Shown in pieces: positions 17,244 to 26,880 of a stretch of 64,000 nucleotides of DNA. The DNA comes from Microbacterium sp. 70-16 (GTDB taxonomy: Bacteria > Actinomycetota > Actinomycetes > Actinomycetales > Microbacteriaceae), in NCBI RefSeq assembly GCF_001898315.1, contig NZ_MKTQ01000028.1, positions 234,763-298,762 on the forward strand, given 5' to 3'. The notes below the pieces were generated by a model. The model was not told the origin of the DNA, did no database searches, and worked only from the letters and a program-made list of their open reading frames with translations. The translations under genes and the position numbers were made by a program. Within the stretch, counting starts at the first letter, position 1; each line of letters begins with the position of its first letter.

Positions 17244-20200
17244 TCAGATGACGGCGCGGCTCCAGTCGTCGGGGTTGCCGAAGCGGTGCGCGGTGATGGT
17301 GACCGACTGCTCATGCAGGAACGGCAAGAGTTCGATGCGGCCGGCCGTCGTGACCGGCCCCGCGTAGACGGCGAGGTCGGGGTCTCCGCCGGATGCCTCG
17401 GCGAGCGCCGTCTGCAGGGCACGCACCGACTCGACCGCACCCACGAGCCGCGCGCGCGGCACCCGCTCGGCCGCGTCCGTTCCGGTGAACGCAACGATGC
17501 GCCCGATCCATTCGTCGTCGGTCTCGACCCACACCGGCACGCCGAGGTCGCCGAGTTCTCGGCGCACGGCTGCGGGCACGGGACCGGGCACGCTGAGGTC
17601 GAACCGGCCGCCCGCGCGGACACCCGCCACGACGACGCGCAGGATGCTCTGCCACGTGGCATCCCGCGTCGCGCGCACGGCCACGTGGTCGACGGGCCGG
17701 TAGCGGAACAGGTTGCGCTCGATCTTCAACTGCGAGACGTCCTGCACGCGCCCGAACTCGCGGTCCCACGCGACGGCATCCGACAGCGCGCCTCGGCGCA
17801 GCCACTCGAACGCCTCGTAGTCGAGCGTCGGCTGGGCCGCCTCGATCAGATCGGTGATGCGCGAGTCGAGCCCGCGCAGGTGCAGCGTGGACGACGGCGC
17901 TCCACCCGACGACGGCCGCCACGACCCGAGCCCGATCAGGTAGTTCGGGCCACCCGCCTTCGTACCGGCCCCGACCGACGACCGCTTCCAGCCGCCGAAC
18001 GGCTGGCGCTGAACGATCGCGCCGGTGATCCCGCGGTTCACGTACAGATTGCCCGCCTGCACGCCATCGAGCCACAGCTGCAGATCGGCGGGGTTCTGCG
18101 TGTACAGCCCCGCCGTCAGGCCGTATGCGACCGCGTTCTGCAGCTCGATCGCCTCGGCGAGCGAATGCGCGTGCATGATGCCCAGCATCGGGCCGAAGAA
18201 CTCTTCGAGGTGCGTCCGCGATCCCGGCCGCACGCCCACCCGGATGCCCGGCCGCCACAGCCGGTCGGCATACTCGGGCGGCGCATCGGCGATCCGCTCG
18301 GGCTCGACGAGCCACTGCTCGCCCTCTTCGAGGGTCGTCAGCGCCCAGGCGAGCTTGCCGCGGGGCGCCTCGATCACGGGCCCGACCTCACTGCGCGGGT
18401 CGGAGGGGACGCCGACGCGCAGTGATCGCGTCGCGTCGATGAGCTGGCGGGCGAAGCGCTCCGACCGGCCGACCGGCCCGACGAGGATCGCGAGCGAGGC
18501 CGCCGAACACTTCTGGCCGGCGTGCCCGAAGGCGCTCTTGACGAGATCGGATGCCGCGAGGTCGAGATCGGCCGACGGCATGATGATCATCGCGTTCTTG
18601 CCGCTCGTCTCCGCCAGCAGCGGAAGCTCGGGCCGCCACGACCGGAACAGCGCCGCCGTCTCCCACGACCCGGTCAAGATCACCCGGTCGACATCGGGGT
18701 GGGCGATCAACTGCCGGCCGAGACCGCCCTCATCGATGTCGACGAGTGCGAGGACATCGCGCGGCACGCCGGCATCGTCGAGCGCCTGCCACAGCGCTTC
18801 GGCGACGACCGCCGCACAGCGGCGCGCCTGCGGCGCGGGCTTGAACACGACGCCCGACCCGGCGGCGAGCGCTGCGAGCACGCCGCCCGCGGGGATCGCG
18901 ATCGGGAAGTTCCACGGCGGAGTCACCACCGTCAGTCGCGCCGGTGTGAAGACCGCGCCGGCGACCCGGTCGAGCTCTTTCGCCGTCGCGGCGTAATAGT
19001 TCGCGAAGTCGACGGCCTCGCTGACTTCGACGTCGGCCTCGGCGAACACCTTGCCGGTCTCGGATGCCGCGACGTCGATCAGCTCGCCGCGGCGCTCTTC
19101 GAGCGCGCGAGCCGTGGCCTGCAGCACGGCCGCCCGCTCGGCGGCGGGCTTCGCGCCCCACCCCGCTGCAGCCGTCCGCACCCGCTGCACGGTCTGCTCA
19201 AGGAGTTCCTCGTCGACGATGCGGGCGGCGGTGATCGTGGCATCCCCCGCCGTCGACGTCTCGACGTGCGCGAGGATCTCGGTCGCCCACGCCCGGTTGG
19301 CGGGCAGCGCCGGGTCGGAGTCGGGCGCATTCGCGAACCCGGGCGCCCCGGCGAAGCGTGCGTCGGACTCGCGCGCGGCGTACACCGCGGTCTCCACGAA
19401 CTCGGGGCCGAACAGCGAACCCGCACCGTCGGCGACGACCGCGTCATCGTCATCCCGGGTTGTGCGGGCGATGCCGAGCACAGCCTGGGTCAGTCCGTCG
19501 TCGGCGGGCCCGGCCGCCCGCACGAGACGCCGCGCGGCCCGTCCGTCCGCGGCCGCCTCACCCGGCCCGTGACCTGCCGTCCGGTCCTGTCGCCGGTTTG
19601 GCCCGACCGGCAACGCCGGGTCGGCGGCGCGATCGAGCGACGCGAGGAAGCGGTCACGCTCGCGTGCGAACAGCGTGGGGTCGGATGCCAGATCGAACGC
19701 CGCGGAAAGGAAGTTGTCGCTCGAGGCGTTCTCTTCGAGCCGCCGCACGAGGTAGCTGATCGCCACATCGAACTCGTCGGGACGCACGACCGGCACGTAC
19801 AGCAGCACGTGCCCGACCTCGCGCGTGACGGCCTCGACCTGCCCCTGCGCCATGCCGAGCAGCATCTCGAACTCGACGTCCGCGCGTACCCCGCGCTCCC
19901 CCGCCAGCAGCCACGCGTACGCGATGTCGAAGAGGTTGTGGCCCGCGACGCCGACGCGCACGGCGCGCGTGTGCTCGGGGCGCAGCGCTTCGTCAAGGCA
20001 GCGCAGGTAGCTGGCATCCGAATCGAGCTTCGACGCGTGGGTCGCGAGCTCCCACCCGTGCATGACGGCGTCGACGCGCTCCATCGCGAGGTTCGCGCCC
20101 TTGACGAGCCGCACCTTGATGCGGGCGCCGCCGGCGTCGACCCGCTGCTGCGCCCACGCGGTGAGCTGCTGCAGCGCGGGCAGCGCGTCGGGCAGATACG

Positions 20201-20972
20201 CCTGCAGCACGATGCCTGCCTCGAGGCCTCGCAGCCGTGGGTCCTCGAGCAGCCGAGTGAACACCGCGATCGTCAGGTCGAGATCGCGATACTCCTCCAT
20301 GTCGAGGTTGATGAACGTGGTGGTTGCGGACGCCGTCAGATACAGCGGCAGCAGCCGCTCGACGACGAGGTCGACGGTCTCATCGAACGCCCACATCGAG
20401 ATGTGACTCGCGATCGCCGAGACCTTGACCGAAACGTAGTCGACGTCGTCGCGGCGGATGAGGTCATGGATGCCTTCCAGACGGCGCAGCGCCTCGTGCT
20501 CGCCCAGCACGGCCTCACCCAGCAGGTTGAGGTTCAGCCGCGCCCCGCCCTCGCGGATCTTCGCGAGCGCGGGGCCGAGCTTCTCGGGCCGCGCGTCGAC
20601 GATGAGGTGGCCGACCATCTCGCGCAGCACGCGGCGCGCGATCGGCACGACGGGGCTCGGCAGTACGGGGGCTACGGCTCCACCCGTCCGCACCGCAGCG
20701 CGCAGGTACCAGGGCAGGAACTCCGGGACGAGCGGCGCGATGCGCTGCAGGTTCGCGGCGGCGGCGCCCAGCGCTTCGGGGCGCATCACGCCGTCGACGA
20801 ACCCGAGCGTGAAGGGCAGGCCGTGGGGATCCTTGAGCACGCCGGCGAGCCGCTGCGCGGCGGGGTCGGCATGCACCTCGGCTGCTTCGCCGACCCAGCG
20901 CTGGGCGAGAGCGATCGCGCGCTGCGCCCGTTCAGCGGTAGCCGGGTCGGATATGGCGATGTCGTCGGTCAC
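17244..20972 (-). CDS. putA: Bifunctional proline dehydrogenase / glutamate-semialdehyde dehydrogenase
   Basis: About 1242 residues. The N-terminal half is an FAD proline dehydrogenase barrel (VDYVSVKVSAI, FINLDMEEYRDLDLT, RIKVRLVKGANLAME). The second half is an aldehyde dehydrogenase with PPWNFPIAIPAGG, the Glu in LAETSGKNAMI and the catalytic Cys in GHAGQKCSAAS. A further ~180-residue C-terminal domain follows. It oxidises proline to glutamate, passing electrons to quinone and NAD. No ribbon-helix-helix repressor domain is present at the N-terminus, as usual for actinobacterial forms. The GTG at 20972 is chosen over the track GTG at 20987 because CTGGA precedes it; this is uncertain. It ends just before a long palindrome that could terminate it. 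Confidence 0.93.
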   Translation of the reverse strand: MTDDIAISDPATAERAQRAIALAQRWVGEAAEVHADPAAQRLAGVLKDPHGLPFTLGFVDGVMRPEALGAAAANLQRIAPLVPEFLPWYLRAAVRTGGAVAPVLPSPVVPIARRVLREMVGHLIVDARPEKLGPALAKIREGGARLNLNLLGEAVLGEHEALRRLEGIHDLIRRDDVDYVSVKVSAIASHISMWAFDETVDLVVERLLPLYLTASATTTFINLDMEEYRDLDLTIAVFTRLLEDPRLRGLEAGIVLQAYLPDALPALQQLTAWAQQRVDAGGARIKVRLVKGANLAMERVDAVMHGWELATHASKLDSDASYLRCLDEALRPEHTRAVRVGVAGHNLFDIAYAWLLAGERGVRADVEFEMLLGMAQGQVEAVTREVGHVLLYVPVVRPDEFDVAISYLVRRLEENASSDNFLSAAFDLASDPTLFARERDRFLASLDRAADPALPVGPNRRQDRTAGHGPGEAAADGRAARRLVRAAGPADDGLTQAVLGIARTTRDDDDAVVADGAGSLFGPEFVETAVYAARESDARFAGAPGFANAPDSDPALPANRAWATEILAHVETSTAGDATITAARIVDEELLEQTVQRVRTAAAGWGAKPAAERAAVLQATARALEERRGELIDVAASETGKVFAEADVEVSEAVDFANYYAATAKELDRVAGAVFTPARLTVVTPPWNFPIAIPAGGVLAALAAGSGVVFKPAPQARRCAAVVAEALWQALDDAGVPRDVLALVDIDEGGLGRQLIAHPDVDRVILTGSWETAALFRSWRPELPLLAETSGKNAMIIMPSADLDLAASDLVKSAFGHAGQKCSAASLAILVGPVGRSERFARQLIDATRSLRVGVPSDPRSEVGPVIEAPRGKLAWALTTLEEGEQWLVEPERIADAPPEYADRLWRPGIRVGVRPGSRTHLEEFFGPMLGIMHAHSLAEAIELQNAVAYGLTAGLYTQNPADLQLWLDGVQAGNLYVNRGITGAIVQRQPFGGWKRSSVGAGTKAGGPNYLIGLGSWRPSSGGAPSSTLHLRGLDSRITDLIEAAQPTLDYEAFEWLRRGALSDAVAWDREFGRVQDVSQLKIERNLFRYRPVDHVAVRATRDATWQSILRVVVAGVRAGGRFDLSVPGPVPAAVRRELGDLGVPVWVETDDEWIGRIVAFTGTDAAERVPRARLVGAVESVRALQTALAEASGGDPDLAVYAGPVTTAGRIELLPFLHEQSVTITAHRFGNPDDWSRAVI

Positions 20973-21041
20973 GGTTCCAGATTGCACCGTCCGCGCGCGA
21001 ACGCGATGCGGCGTGCGCAGGTTCCGGAAAAGCTCCGGCGC

Positions 21042-21095
21042 CGGTCAGTCCCAGGTGCCGCGGTCAGTCCCAGGTGCCGCGGTCAGTCCCAGCTG
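21042..21095. repeat. 19-bp tandem repeat carrying the thioesterase stop
   Basis: GGTCAGTCCCAGGTGCC-type units repeat with a 19-bp period almost three times. Each unit includes a TCA that reads as a stop on the minus strand; the first one reached ends the thioesterase, so the segment is a duplicated gene end. Confidence 0.7.
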
Positions 21096-21643
21096 CTCGG
21101 CGCGGATGCCTTCGTCGAGGGCAGCGCGGCGCCGGCCGCCCAGTCGGCGATCCAGTCCGGCAGCGGTGGCAGGTCGTCGGGTGTGCCCAGGGCCGCGAAC
21201 AGCTCCTCCGTGTTCACGACGCCGCCGCTCTTGCGCAGGAACCGCGCGCGCACGATCATCTCGGCGTAGATCTCGCCGTCGACCACCGCGCGGTGGATCT
21301 GGTAGACCGCCTTGTCGTCGTGCCCGTACAGGCGCGACTCGACCGTGAACTTCTGCCACAGCTGCAGCGACTTGCGGAAAGTCACCGTCTCGCTCGCGAC
21401 CACGGCGTACCAGTCGTGCGCATTCATGGCATCCCACAGTCCCGTGCGGATCAGCAGGTCGAAACGTCCCAGATCGAACAGTGAGGCGTACCGCCCGTTG
21501 TTCATGTGCATGAGCAGATCGATGTCAGTGGGCAGCGTGCGCAGTCGCACGCGACCCACGGAACGCGTCGGGATCGGGCCTCTGCGGCGCAGCAGCACCT
21601 TCGCGCGCCAGATCGTCAGCAGGGTCCGCCACCACACATTCAC
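21083..21643 (-). CDS. Acyl-CoA thioesterase, hotdog-fold (4HBT) family
   Basis: A 186-residue protein from a GTG at 21643. The TDIDLLMHMNNGRYASLFDLGR stretch is the hotdog active-site helix with its conserved MNNGRY motif, as in the 'thioesterase superfamily / THEM6-like' group. It is predicted to hydrolyse an acyl-CoA in the cytoplasm. The N-terminal ~25 residues are basic and hydrophobic and may associate with the membrane. The last residues (SSWD) lie at the edge of a tandem duplication of the gene end. Confidence 0.82.
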   Translation of the reverse strand: MNVWWRTLLTIWRAKVLLRRRGPIPTRSVGRVRLRTLPTDIDLLMHMNNGRYASLFDLGRFDLLIRTGLWDAMNAHDWYAVVASETVTFRKSLQLWQKFTVESRLYGHDDKAVYQIHRAVVDGEIYAEMIVRARFLRKSGGVVNTEELFAALGTPDDLPPLPDWIADWAAGAALPSTKASAPSSWD

Positions 21644-21767
21644 GCGGGGATGTTACCGGCAGCGGTGACCAGGGTGCGATATCGGTTGTAGGCATCCTCC
21701 ACACGGCACCCGTCCGGTCTGGACGGGCCGATTTCGCGTTTTCATAGGCCCGACGTAGAGTCTGGCC

Positions 21768-22286
21768 ATGGAAGCCACCACTGACACTGCAGCGCAGACC
21801 GACATCGTCGTCCGTCCCGTTCGCGACGTCGACGCCGAGGCCCTGGGACGCGTCCACGCGGCCTGCTGGCATCAGACGTACGACCACCTGATCAGCAAGG
21901 CGGCCCTGGAGAACGTGTCGCCGCGGCGCCTCGCCGAACTGTGGACGCACTGGGCCGCACAGGGGCCTGAGTTCCACATGTTCGCCGCCCTCGTGCAGGG
22001 CGAGATCGTCGGTTTCGTCGGGTCGGGTCCCGCGCGTGACCGCGACGCTCCGCGCAACCGCGAGCTGTACTTCATCTACCTGCTCGAGGAGTATCAGGGC
22101 ACGGGCACCGGCCAGCGCCTGTTCGACGCGGCGATCGACGCCGACGAGCCGGTGTACCTGTGGGTCGCCGACGACAACCCGCGCGCGCACCGGTTCTACA
22201 CCCGCAACGGCTTCGCCCTCGACGGCGCGACGCACACCGAGCCGTTCCTGGGCGAGACCCTCACCGAGGTGCGGTTCGTCCGCTGA
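21768..22286 (+). CDS. GNAT family N-acetyltransferase
   Basis: A 172-residue single-domain acetyltransferase. Residues 13-120 contain the N-terminal strand IVVRPVRDVDAEAL and, after FIYLLEEYQ, the acetyl-CoA pyrophosphate loop in GTGTGQRLFDAA; WVADDNPRAHRFYTRNGF matches motif B. The substrate is unknown. It faces the cytochrome b gene convergently, with a nested palindrome in the 113-bp gap. Confidence 0.88.
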   Translation: MEATTDTAAQTDIVVRPVRDVDAEALGRVHAACWHQTYDHLISKAALENVSPRRLAELWTHWAAQGPEFHMFAALVQGEIVGFVGSGPARDRDAPRNRELYFIYLLEEYQGTGTGQRLFDAAIDADEPVYLWVADDNPRAHRFYTRNGFALDGATHTEPFLGETLTEVRFVR

Positions 22287-22313
22287 CGGCCTCGCGGGTG
22301 TTTCTCGCGGCAC

Positions 22314-22388
22314 GAACTCCGCAGAATCGCATGAACTCCGCAGACATCCATGGGGATGCCTGCGGAGTTCGTCACATTCTGCGGAGTT
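22314..22388. repeat. Nested double palindrome between convergent genes
   Basis: GAACTCCGCAGA occurs twice, then its complement twice (CTGCGGAGTTC, ATTCTGCGGAGTT), so an outer and an inner stem fold on one axis. It lies between the GNAT and cytochrome b 3' ends and is a candidate bidirectional terminator without a T-run. Confidence 0.75.
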
Positions 22389-22399
22389 GACGACCCCCG

Positions 22400-24040
22400 T
22401 CAGCGCCCGCTGACCGTCCCGAACAGCTTCGCGATCGGCGCGAGCACGAGCGGCCGCGCCGCGACCCATGCGCCGGCGATGACGGCCAGCGACAGCACGA
22501 ACATCCAGAAGCCGGTCCAGTTGTCGGCGTAGGCGACGCCGTCGACCGAACCCTGCGCCGCGTACATGTGGTTGAGGTTGCGCAGCGCACCGGTCGCGAG
22601 CACGAGCACGACGTGGATGATGATGAACACGACGAAGAACAGCATCGTCGGGAAGTGCAGCTTGCGCGCCCACTCGATCGGGTAGGCGGCGCTGAGCTTC
22701 GCGTTCTTCTTCGGCCACAGTCCGCTCATCCGGAAGCCCGTGACCACCGCGAGCGGCGCGGCGATGAACACCGTCGTGAAGTAGGCGAGCTGCTGCAGTG
22801 AGTTGTAGTTGACCCAGCCGTTCTCGGTCGGCCAGTCCAGCGACACGTACTGCAGCGCGGCGCTCACCGCGTTCGGGATCACTTCCCAGCTCGTCGGGAC
22901 GATCCGCATCCACTGCCCGGTCACGAACAGCAGCACGACGAAGACGACGCCGTTGATGATCCACAGCAGATCGAGGCTCTGGTGGAACCAGATCGTGAGA
23001 CTCGTCTTGCCCTTCTTGTTGTTGCGGGGCGTCCAGAACACCGCCGGCCGCTTCTCGGTGCGGATCGTGAGACCCGTCCGGATGATCAGCACCATCAGGA
23101 ACACGTTGAAGAAGTGCTGCCAGCCGAGCCACGCGGGGATGCCCACGGGTGCGCCCTCGGGCAGGTGGTACTCGCCCGGGTAGGTGACGAGGAAGTCCTG
23201 CATGAACTCGAGGCTCAAGAACCAGCGCACGAACAGGACGGCCATCGCCGCAGCAAACAGCAGGCCCGCTCCGCCGACGATGACGGCGCCCGCCCACTGC
23301 GCCTTCGTGAAGGGACCGATGCGGGCCGGCTCGGGCTTCGGCGCGGGGCGATGCGCTGCCGCGCGGCCCGGCCAGACCGACGGGGTGAACGGCAGCGGCG
23401 CGCGATCCGCTGGCGCGACGGCGACCGGCGCGGCGGGCTTCGGTGTGGCGGGCTCAGTTATCGGCACGACCGGAACTCCGTGCTCAGGTACGGATGCCAC
23501 GACCGTGGCATCCGCGACAACGCGCGCGACACCCGCGGGCGGCCACGGCTCGCCGCCGACCTCGCGGGGCAACCCCTGCCGCAGACTGGCACCGGCACTG
23601 GCCCCTGCGCTTGTCGCACTGGCCCCCAAGCTTGCCGCACTGGCCCCCGAGCTTGTCGAGGGGCCATCCGCCACAGCCACGGCCGCCGCCTCGACAGGCT
23701 CGGCGACCGGGGCGACATCGGCGACCGCTGCCGCAGCTCCCGCCGGCGGCCACGGTTCGCCACCGGCCACGCGCGGCAGCCCGCGCCGCAGGCTGACCCC
23801 CGCGACCGCACTGGCCCCCGAGCCCGCCACCGGACTGGCCCCCGAGCTTGTCGAGGGGCCGCTCGCCGCCACAGCCGCCGCGCCCGCAGCCGCCGCCTCG
23901 ACAGGCTCGGCAACCACAGCAGCCGCCGCCTCGACAGGCTCGGCGACCAGGGCGACCGCCGCAGCGCCCGCGGGCGGCCACGGCTCGCCACCGGCGACGC
24001 GAGGCAGGCCGCGGCGCAGCGCACTTCCGAAGGTGGCCAT
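22400..24040 (-). CDS. Membrane cytochrome b (b561/Ni-hydrogenase type) with repeat-rich N-terminus
   Basis: 546 residues. The C-terminal ~300 form a di-heme cytochrome b membrane domain with candidate heme His in WLGWQHFFNV, WFHQSLDLLW, RKLHFPTML and FIIIHVVLVL, in a b561-like bundle. The first ~240 residues are low complexity: three copies of LRRGLPRVAGGEPWPPAG (about 8-25, 84-101, 153-170) separated by AEPVEAAA and GPSTSSGAS segments that are in-frame translations of genomic REP-like repeats. The gene starts seven bases after etfA ends, so EtfBA and this protein are one operon. A role in passing electrons from ETF to the quinone pool is inferred, not established. Confidence 0.8.
   Translation of the reverse strand: MATFGSALRRGLPRVAGGEPWPPAGAAAVALVAEPVEAAAAVVAEPVEAAAAGAAAVAASGPSTSSGASPVAGSGASAVAGVSLRRGLPRVAGGEPWPPAGAAAAVADVAPVAEPVEAAAVAVADGPSTSSGASAASLGASATSAGASAGASLRQGLPREVGGEPWPPAGVARVVADATVVASVPEHGVPVVPITEPATPKPAAPVAVAPADRAPLPFTPSVWPGRAAAHRPAPKPEPARIGPFTKAQWAGAVIVGGAGLLFAAAMAVLFVRWFLSLEFMQDFLVTYPGEYHLPEGAPVGIPAWLGWQHFFNVFLMVLIIRTGLTIRTEKRPAVFWTPRNNKKGKTSLTIWFHQSLDLLWIINGVVFVVLLFVTGQWMRIVPTSWEVIPNAVSAALQYVSLDWPTENGWVNYNSLQQLAYFTTVFIAAPLAVVTGFRMSGLWPKKNAKLSAAYPIEWARKLHFPTMLFFVVFIIIHVVLVLATGALRNLNHMYAAQGSVDGVAYADNWTGFWMFVLSLAVIAGAWVAARPLVLAPIAKLFGTVSGR
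23642..23948. repeat. REP-like repeats inside the cytochrome b reading frame
   Basis: GCCCCCGAGCTTGTCGAGG occurs at about 23643 and 23838, and CCTCGACAGGCTCGGC at about 23689, 23896 and 23929. They are mutually inverted, of the kind scattered between genes in Microbacterium-like genomes, but here all lie within one coding sequence and keep the frame. Confidence 0.75.
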
Positions 24041-24046
24041 GGGGCG

Positions 24047-25033
24047 TTAGGCCTTCTTGGCTTCGAGTGCGGCGATGAGCTGGGGCACGACGGTGAACAC
24101 GTCGCCCACGATGCCGTAGTCGGCGATCTCGAAGATCGGCGCATCACCGTCCTTATTGATGGCGACGATCGTCTTCGAGGTCTGCATGCCGGCCTTGTGC
24201 TGAATGGCGCCGGAGATTCCGAGAGCGACATACAGCTGCGGCGCGACCGAGACACCGGTCTGCCCGACCTGGTGCGAGTACGGGATGTAGCCCGCATCCA
24301 CGGCCGCGCGCGAGGCGCCGATGGCCGCGCCCAGCGCGTCGGCGAGCTGCTCGACGAGCACGAACTTCTCGGCCGAGCCGAGTCCGCGGCCGCCCGAGAC
24401 GACCTTCGCCGCTCCGCGCAGTTCCGGGCGAGACGAGGTCGAGGTCTCGGCGGTGAAGCCCGTGACCTCCGCCGCGGCAGCACCCGAGGCATCCACCGTC
24501 AGCGGCACGACGACCGGTGCGGCGACGGCCTCGGCGCGCGCTTCTATCGCTCCCTGGCGCACCGTGATGACGGGGGCGCCGAAGGTCGCCGCGCTCGTGG
24601 CGTTGTAGGCGCCGCCGTACACCGAGTGCTGCGCGAGCACGCCTTCGTCGTCGCGGGCGACGCCGACGGCATCCACGGCGAGCGCCGAACGCGACCGCAC
24701 GGCGAACCGGCCGGCGACATCGCGACCCTCGATCGAGTTCGAGATCAGCACCGCGTCGGGCTTCACGAGCGCGGATGCCGCGGTCAGGGCATCTACGACG
24801 GGCACCGTCAACGCCGACGCAGCTCCCCCGTGCCCTGCCGTCAGCACGGTCGGCGCACCGAGGTCACCGGCCGCGGCCGCGAGCGACGCGAGCGCGTCGT
24901 CAGCGGCGACGACGAGTGCGACCGGCGTGCCGACCGACGCGGCGGCGCCGATGAGGCCGGCCGATGACGAGGCGAGCGTGCCCGCCGGAGTGACGTCCAG
25001 CAGGACGAGAATCGAGTCTGCAGCGAAATCCAT
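24047..25033 (-). CDS. etfA: Electron transfer flavoprotein alpha subunit
   Basis: About 328 residues. The C-terminal FAD domain carries the ETF-alpha signature: [37 protein letters not shown] and [16 protein letters not shown], then [20 protein letters not shown]. It receives electrons from acyl-CoA dehydrogenases; one is encoded 2 kb upstream. GTG 25036 and ATG 25033 are adjacent, and the ATG is preferred, with AGGGA eight bases before it. It sits between etfB and the cytochrome b gene in a tight operon. Confidence 0.95.
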   Translation of the reverse strand: MDFAADSILVLLDVTPAGTLASSSAGLIGAAASVGTPVALVVAADDALASLAAAAGDLGAPTVLTAGHGGAASALTVPVVDALTAASALVKPDAVLISNSIEGRDVAGRFAVRSRSALAVDAVGVARDDEGVLAQHSVYGGAYNATSAATFGAPVITVRQGAIEARAEAVAAPVVVPLTVDASGAAAAEVTGFTAETSTSSRPELRGAAKVVSGGRGLGSAEKFVLVEQLADALGAAIGASRAAVDAGYIPYSHQVGQTGVSVAPQLYVALGISGAIQHKAGMQTSKTIVAINKDGDAPIFEIADYGIVGDVFTVVPQLIAALEAKKA

Positions 25034-25044
25034 CACAACGTCCC

Positions 25045-25821
25045 TTACGCCAGTCGGTTCTCGATGAGGTAGGCGGCGAGCTTCTCGCCCGCATCGCCCT
25101 CGTCGACGATCTTCACGCCCGCTCCGCGCGGCGGCTTCTCGCTGACGACGGTCAGGATCGACTGCGGAGCGGATGCCGGGTCGACGTCGACGCCGAGATC
25201 GGCCAGCGACACCGTCTCGAAGGGCTTCTTCTTGGCCGCCATGATCCCCTTGAAGTTCGGGAACCGGGCATCCGGAAGCGCCTCGGTGATCGAGATGACG
25301 GCGGGCAGCGACGTCGTGACCTCGGCCTTGCCGCCGTCGGTCGCGCGTGTGCCTGACACACTGTCGGCGCCGATCGTCACCGACGAGAGCGCGGTCGCCT
25401 GCGGCACCCCCAGGTGCTCGGCGAGCATCGCGGGGATGACTCCGCCGGAGCCGTCGGTGGAGAGGTTGCCCGTGATCACGAGGTCGAACCCGGTGCGCTG
25501 CACGGCGGCGGCGAGCACGGCGGCGGTCACGCCGAGGTCGGCGCCGACCAGCGCGGGGTCGACGACCTGCAGGGCGGATGCCGCGCCCATCGCGAGCCCC
25601 TTGCGGATCGTCGCGGCGGCGTCGTCGGATGCCATCGACACGACCTGCACCTCGGTGCCGGGGTTCGCGTCGGCGTAGCTCAGCGCAACCTCGAGTGCAC
25701 GCTCGCCGATCTCGTCGAGCACCCGGTCAGAGGCGCCGCGGTCGGCGAGCCCCGTCTCCAGACTCAGCTTGCGGTCGCCATAGGTGTCGGGGACTTCTTT
25801 GACCAGCACCACGATCTTCAT
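25045..25821 (-). CDS. etfB: Electron transfer flavoprotein beta subunit
   Basis: A 258-residue protein, [20 protein letters not shown] onward, with the ETF-beta AMP-binding region ([34 protein letters not shown]) and the C-terminal recognition-loop area ([18 protein letters not shown]). It is the promoter-proximal gene of etfB-etfA-cytochrome b, with a strong GAAGGAG site before its ATG. With EtfA it shuttles electrons from acyl-CoA dehydrogenation to the membrane. Confidence 0.95.
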   Translation of the reverse strand: MKIVVLVKEVPDTYGDRKLSLETGLADRGASDRVLDEIGERALEVALSYADANPGTEVQVVSMASDDAAATIRKGLAMGAASALQVVDPALVGADLGVTAAVLAAAVQRTGFDLVITGNLSTDGSGGVIPAMLAEHLGVPQATALSSVTIGADSVSGTRATDGGKAEVTTSLPAVISITEALPDARFPNFKGIMAAKKKPFETVSLADLGVDVDPASAPQSILTVVSEKPPRGAGVKIVDEGDAGEKLAAYLIENRLA

Positions 25822-25905
25822 CGGTTCTCCTTCGCGATGCGCTCATTCTATGAGATGCGACGCAGTGTCGCCAATTGTGAGACTGAGAGTCAGTTGGGTT
25901 GGCTA

Positions 25906-25985
25906 CCCGAGAACAGGCATTCGCACCGGAACAGGCGGATGCCACGCGCAATCGGCCTGTTCTGGGCAGATCGCCTGTACTCGGG
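25906..25985. repeat. Nested double palindrome after the enoyl-CoA hydratase gene
   Basis: The outer arms CCCGAGAACAGGC and GCCTGTACTCGGG and the inner arms CCGGAACAGGC and GCCTGTTCTGG repeat one ACAGGC core twice and its complement twice. The layout is the same as at 22314 with a different core. It lies past the stop of the gene at 26002 and upstream of etfB. Confidence 0.72.
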
Positions 25986-26001
25986 CACCGACAGCACCCG
26001 C

Positions 26002-26778
<777 letters not shown>

Positions 26779-26880
26779 GCGCTCAGTCTTCCAGCCGCGG
26801 GCGGCGCCGTCACGCGCTTCGCGCCGTGTATCCCGCGCGGTGCATCCCGCGCCGTGCGTCAACCGAGCGCGCCGGGCGGC

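Noticed and set aside
18522-21269. 915-aa plus-strand ORF opposite putA
   Set aside because: Antisense shadow; putA has all catalytic motifs in frame on the minus strand.
23443-24040. CRISPR-like repetition near 23.5-24.0 kb
   Set aside because: Units are not evenly spaced and lie in a conserved reading frame; they are REP-like repeats and a tandem peptide motif, and no cas genes are present.
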